Origin: JBHJOF01 sp050330055
Lineage (GTDB): Bacteria; Pseudomonadota; Alphaproteobacteria; Kiloniellales; JAKSDN01
NCBI GenBank assembly: GCA_050330055.1
Contig: JBHJOF010000137.1
Span: 1-7,719, forward strand
DNA: 7,719 nucleotides
Reading direction: 5' to 3'
Below are positions 5,350 to 7,719 of this stretch, in pieces. Below the pieces are notes generated by a model. It worked only from the letters and a program-made list of their open reading frames with translations, was not told the DNA's origin and searched no databases. Both the position numbers and the translations under genes were made by a program. Each line of letters starts with the position of its first letter. Position 1 is the stretch's first letter.

Positions 5350-6939
5350 TCAGGCGAAGAGCCAGAGCCCGGCCAGCAGCACCAGGGCGAGCCAGAGCAG
5401 GCGGGACTGCAGGCGATGGCTGCGGTCCTTGTGGGCCAGGACCTGAAGGGTTTCCGGATGCAGGCGCAGGCCGCCGGCCGTCAGCTCGTCGCTCAGCCGC
5501 GCCATGTTGGCCAGGGTCTCGGGCAGGCGCTCCAGGCCGGCTGCCGCTTCGGCCAGCGTCTCCTGCAGGCGCGCCTGCGGTCCGCGGTGGGCCTTCATCC
5601 AGTCCTCGATCAGGGGCTGCGCCAGCAGCCAGATGTTGAGGTCGGGACAGAGCGTGCGGCTGACCCCTTCGGCCATCAGCATGTTTTTCTGCAAGAGCAG
5701 CAGTTGCGGCTGTACCGGCATGGCGAAGGACTCGGTGAGCTGGAGGAGCTGCGCCAGCAGGCGCGCGAAGGAGATTCGATTGAGCGGCTGGCCGAAGATC
5801 GGCTCGCAGACCGAGCGCAGCGCCTGGGCGAAGACCTCGAGATCGCCGCCGCGCGGCAGATAGCCGGCCTCGACGTGCACCTCGGCCAGGCGTCGATAGT
5901 CGCGCGCCAGCGTGGCCAGCAGCATGTCGGCCAGATAGCGCCGAGTCTTGCGGTCGAGCCGACCCATGATGCCGAAGTCGACGGCGACGATGTTGCCCTC
6001 AGCGTCGACCGAGAGGTTGCCCGGATGCTGATCGCCGTGAAAGAAGCCGTCGCGGAACACCTGGCGGAAGAAGATCACGGCGGCCTTGGTCAGCACGTCT
6101 TCGAGATTGTGACCGGCGGCGAGCAGCGTTTCGCGGTCGTCGAGCGGAATGCCCTGTCGTCGCTCCATGGTCAGCACGCGCTGCGCGCTGCGCTGCCAGT
6201 CGACGGCCGGCACCACGTAGCTGGGATCGCCGGCGAAATTCTCGGCCAGCTCCGAGGCGGCGGCCGCCTCCATGCGCAGGTTCATCTCGATGCGCACCGT
6301 ATCCTCGAACAGGTGCACCACCTGCACCGGCTTAAAGCGACGCAGGCCGGGCTGGGTGCGCTCTGCCAGGGCCGCCAGGCTATAGAACAGCGCCAGGTCG
6401 CGGGCGAAGGCGCGTTCGATGCCGGGCCGGAGCACCTTGACGGCGACCTGGCGCTTCTCTCTTTTGCCAGTGGGCTCGTCTTCGCCCGTCTCCTCCTCCT
6501 GGGGCTCTTCCGGCACGACCTCTGCGAAATGCACTTGGGCGATCGAGGCGGCGGAGACCGGCTGGTCCTCGAAGCAGGCGAAGAGCGCCTCGACCGGCTG
6601 GCCCAGTTCGGCCTCGATGGTGGCGCGCGCCTCGTCACTGGGGAAGGGCGGCAGGCGGTCCTGCAGCGCCGACAGGTCCGCCGCCATCTGCTCGCCCAGC
6701 AAATCGGCGCGGGTCGAGAGGAACTGGCCGAGCTTGATGAAGCTCGGGCCCAGCTCGGTCAGCGCCGCAGCCAGCTTCTGGCCCGGCCGGCCCGGCACCC
6801 GGCGGCGCGACAGCCGTGCCGCGACCCAGGCGACGCTCGGCGCGACGCCAAGCTCCTGCAGCGGCGCCAGCGCGTCGTGACGCGCCAGCGTGCGGGCGAT
6901 CGCGAGCAGGCGAAAGAGCGTGCGGAACGAGCGCAGCAT
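5350..6939 (-). CDS. ubiB: UbiB, ABC1/ADCK-family atypical kinase-like ATPase for ubiquinone biosynthesis
   Basis: This 529-residue member of the UbiB/COQ8 protein-kinase-like family is needed for ubiquinone synthesis, probably as an ATPase that helps extract lipid intermediates at the membrane. Family hallmarks are present: the KxGQ motif (KLGQ, 69-72), the Ala-rich loop AASIAQVH (130-137), the nucleotide-binding Lys168 in VAVKVLRPGI, the catalytic-loop HGDQHPGN (301-308) and the DFG motif (321-323). A C-terminal hydrophobic segment (about 513-528) would anchor it in the inner membrane. An acidic insertion (about 143-162) sits between the Ala-rich loop and Lys168; E. coli UbiB has a much shorter turn there. 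The ATG at 6939 follows the ubiE stop by 19 bp with no ubiJ between, so the two are probably co-transcribed. Confidence 0.96.
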   Translation of the reverse strand: MLRSFRTLFRLLAIARTLARHDALAPLQELGVAPSVAWVAARLSRRRVPGRPGQKLAAALTELGPSFIKLGQFLSTRADLLGEQMAADLSALQDRLPPFPSDEARATIEAELGQPVEALFACFEDQPVSAASIAQVHFAEVVPEEPQEEETGEDEPTGKREKRQVAVKVLRPGIERAFARDLALFYSLAALAERTQPGLRRFKPVQVVHLFEDTVRIEMNLRMEAAAASELAENFAGDPSYVVPAVDWQRSAQRVLTMERRQGIPLDDRETLLAAGHNLEDVLTKAAVIFFRQVFRDGFFHGDQHPGNLSVDAEGNIVAVDFGIMGRLDRKTRRYLADMLLATLARDYRRLAEVHVEAGYLPRGGDLEVFAQALRSVCEPIFGQPLNRISFARLLAQLLQLTESFAMPVQPQLLLLQKNMLMAEGVSRTLCPDLNIWLLAQPLIEDWMKAHRGPQARLQETLAEAAAGLERLPETLANMARLSDELTAGGLRLHPETLQVLAHKDRSHRLQSRLLWLALVLLAGLWLFA

Positions 6940-6958
6940 GACCGGCCGACCCCGAGAG

Positions 6959-7719
6959 CTAAAGACGCCAGGCGGAGTGCAGGGCGGCGATGCCGCCGCT
7001 GAGATTGCGCAGGTGCACCTGTTCCAGGCCCGCCGCGGCGATCAGGCCGGCGAGTTCCTCCTGCGGCGGAAAACGCCGGATACTTTCGACCAGGTACTGA
7101 TAGGCTTCGCGGTCGCCGGCCACCAGGCCGCCCAGCGCCGGCAGTACGCGGAAAGAGTAGAGGTCGTAGAGCTCGTCGAGCAGCGGCAGCACGACGCGGC
7201 TGAACTCGAGGCAGAGGAAGCGGCCGCCCGGCTTCAGCACGCGGCGCGCCTCGGCCAGCGCGCGCTCGATGTCTGTGACGTTGCGCAGGCCGAAGGCGAT
7301 GGTATAGGCCTCGACGGCGCGGTCGGGCAGCGGCAGCCGCTCGGCGTCGCCGCAGACCCATTGCATGCCGCCATTTGCCACGCCGCAGTCGAGCAGGCGG
7401 TCGCGGCCCTCGATCAGCATCTCGAGCGTCAGATCGCAAACGATCACTGTTCCGAGGCGCTCGGGCGCCACCCGCGCGACGGCGCGGGCCGCGATGTCGC
7501 CGGTGCCGCCGGCCACGTCGAGCAGGCTCATGCCGGGGCGCGGGTTCAGCCAGTCGATCATGGCCGACTTCCACAGCCGGTGGATGCCGCCGGACATGAG
7601 GTCGTTCATCAGGTCGTAGCGCGACGACACCGATTCGAACACGCTGCGCACGAGGCGGCGCTTGTCGCCCCGCGGCACCGCGCGGAAGCCGAAGTGCGTG
7701 GTCTCCGCGGCGGTCTCCT
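6959..7719 (-). CDS. ubiE: UbiE, demethylmenaquinone/2-methoxy-6-polyprenyl-1,4-benzoquinol methylase (N-terminus cut by window edge)
   Basis: This is an S-adenosylmethionine-dependent C-methyltransferase of ubiquinone synthesis (and of menaquinone synthesis where present). 252 codons are visible and the frame runs off the right edge. The first visible residues, ETTHFGFRAVP, belong to the conserved UbiE N-terminus, so the true start is outside the window and the GTG at 7678 is internal. Following in order are VFESVSSRYDLMNDLMSGG, the SAM loop LLDVAGGTGD, GDAERLPLPD, the signature IAFGLRNVTDIERAL, RRVLKPGGRFLCLEFS, and the C-terminal GGIAALHSAWRL. Only a few N-terminal residues are likely to be missing. 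ubiB starts 19 bp downstream. The alternative name MenG applies only if the organism makes menaquinone. Confidence 0.96.
   Translation of the reverse strand, partial: ETAAETTHFGFRAVPRGDKRRLVRSVFESVSSRYDLMNDLMSGGIHRLWKSAMIDWLNPRPGMSLLDVAGGTGDIAARAVARVAPERLGTVIVCDLTLEMLIEGRDRLLDCGVANGGMQWVCGDAERLPLPDRAVEAYTIAFGLRNVTDIERALAEARRVLKPGGRFLCLEFSRVVLPLLDELYDLYSFRVLPALGGLVAGDREAYQYLVESIRRFPPQEELAGLIAAAGLEQVHLRNLSGGIAALHSAWRL

Noticed and set aside
5416..7002. 528-codon plus-strand open frame opposite ubiB and the end of ubiE
   Set aside because: It is antisense to a fully motif-supported UbiB; long antisense frames are expected in high-GC DNA. Its translation is rich in Gln, Arg, Gly and Ala with no recognisable domain.
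7676..7678. GTG as the start of UbiE
   Set aside because: The frame continues upstream with ETTHFGFRA, part of the conserved UbiE N-terminus, so the true start is beyond the window.

Overview
The window is a high-GC stretch of bacterial chromosome. Gene content and order (ubiE-ubiB-coaBC-dut, then an Rrf2 regulator, cysK and a MoeB-type protein) and the protein sequences suggest an alphaproteobacterium, perhaps of the Rhodospirillales/Rhizobiales kind. I infer this from family resemblance alone and cannot name a genus. There is no phage, plasmid, CRISPR, tRNA or rRNA signal.

Layout. Bases 2-478 (+) hold the C-terminal half of a D-2-hydroxyacid dehydrogenase (glyoxylate/hydroxypyruvate reductase type), cut by the left edge. 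Everything else is on the minus strand. In transcription order: ubiE (6959 to beyond the right edge, 5' end missing), ubiB (5350-6939), coaBC (3993-5213), dut (3505-3996), an Rrf2-family regulator (3027-3482), cysK (1588-2589) and a MoeB/ThiF-type E1-like enzyme (718-1569). ubiE/ubiB, coaBC/dut/rrf2 and cysK/moeB are tightly spaced (19-bp gap, 4-bp overlap, 22-bp gap, 18-bp gap) and look co-transcribed. Larger gaps lie before coaBC (136 bp) and before cysK (437 bp).

How the genes fit together. UbiE and UbiB serve ubiquinone synthesis. CoaBC makes 4'-phosphopantetheine for coenzyme A. Dut removes dUTP. The Rrf2 protein lacks the clustered cysteines of Fe-S Rrf2 members, resembles CymR and sits directly upstream of cysK, so it is a candidate cysteine/sulfur regulator. 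CysK makes cysteine, and the MoeB-like enzyme adenylates a sulfur-carrier protein, so the left part reads as a small sulfur-assimilation and sulfur-transfer module.

The least ordinary content is non-coding. Two large palindromic elements (534-682 and 2795-2959) share one architecture built from four half-units of about 65 nt. Each half-unit has a conserved pyrimidine-rich head, a side hairpin whose sequence differs in every copy while its pairing is kept, and a second conserved hairpin. They look like a REP/BIME-type dispersed repeat family. The first lies between convergent genes, the second between rrf2 and cysK. I found no convincing new multi-gene system; the genes are housekeeping genes.
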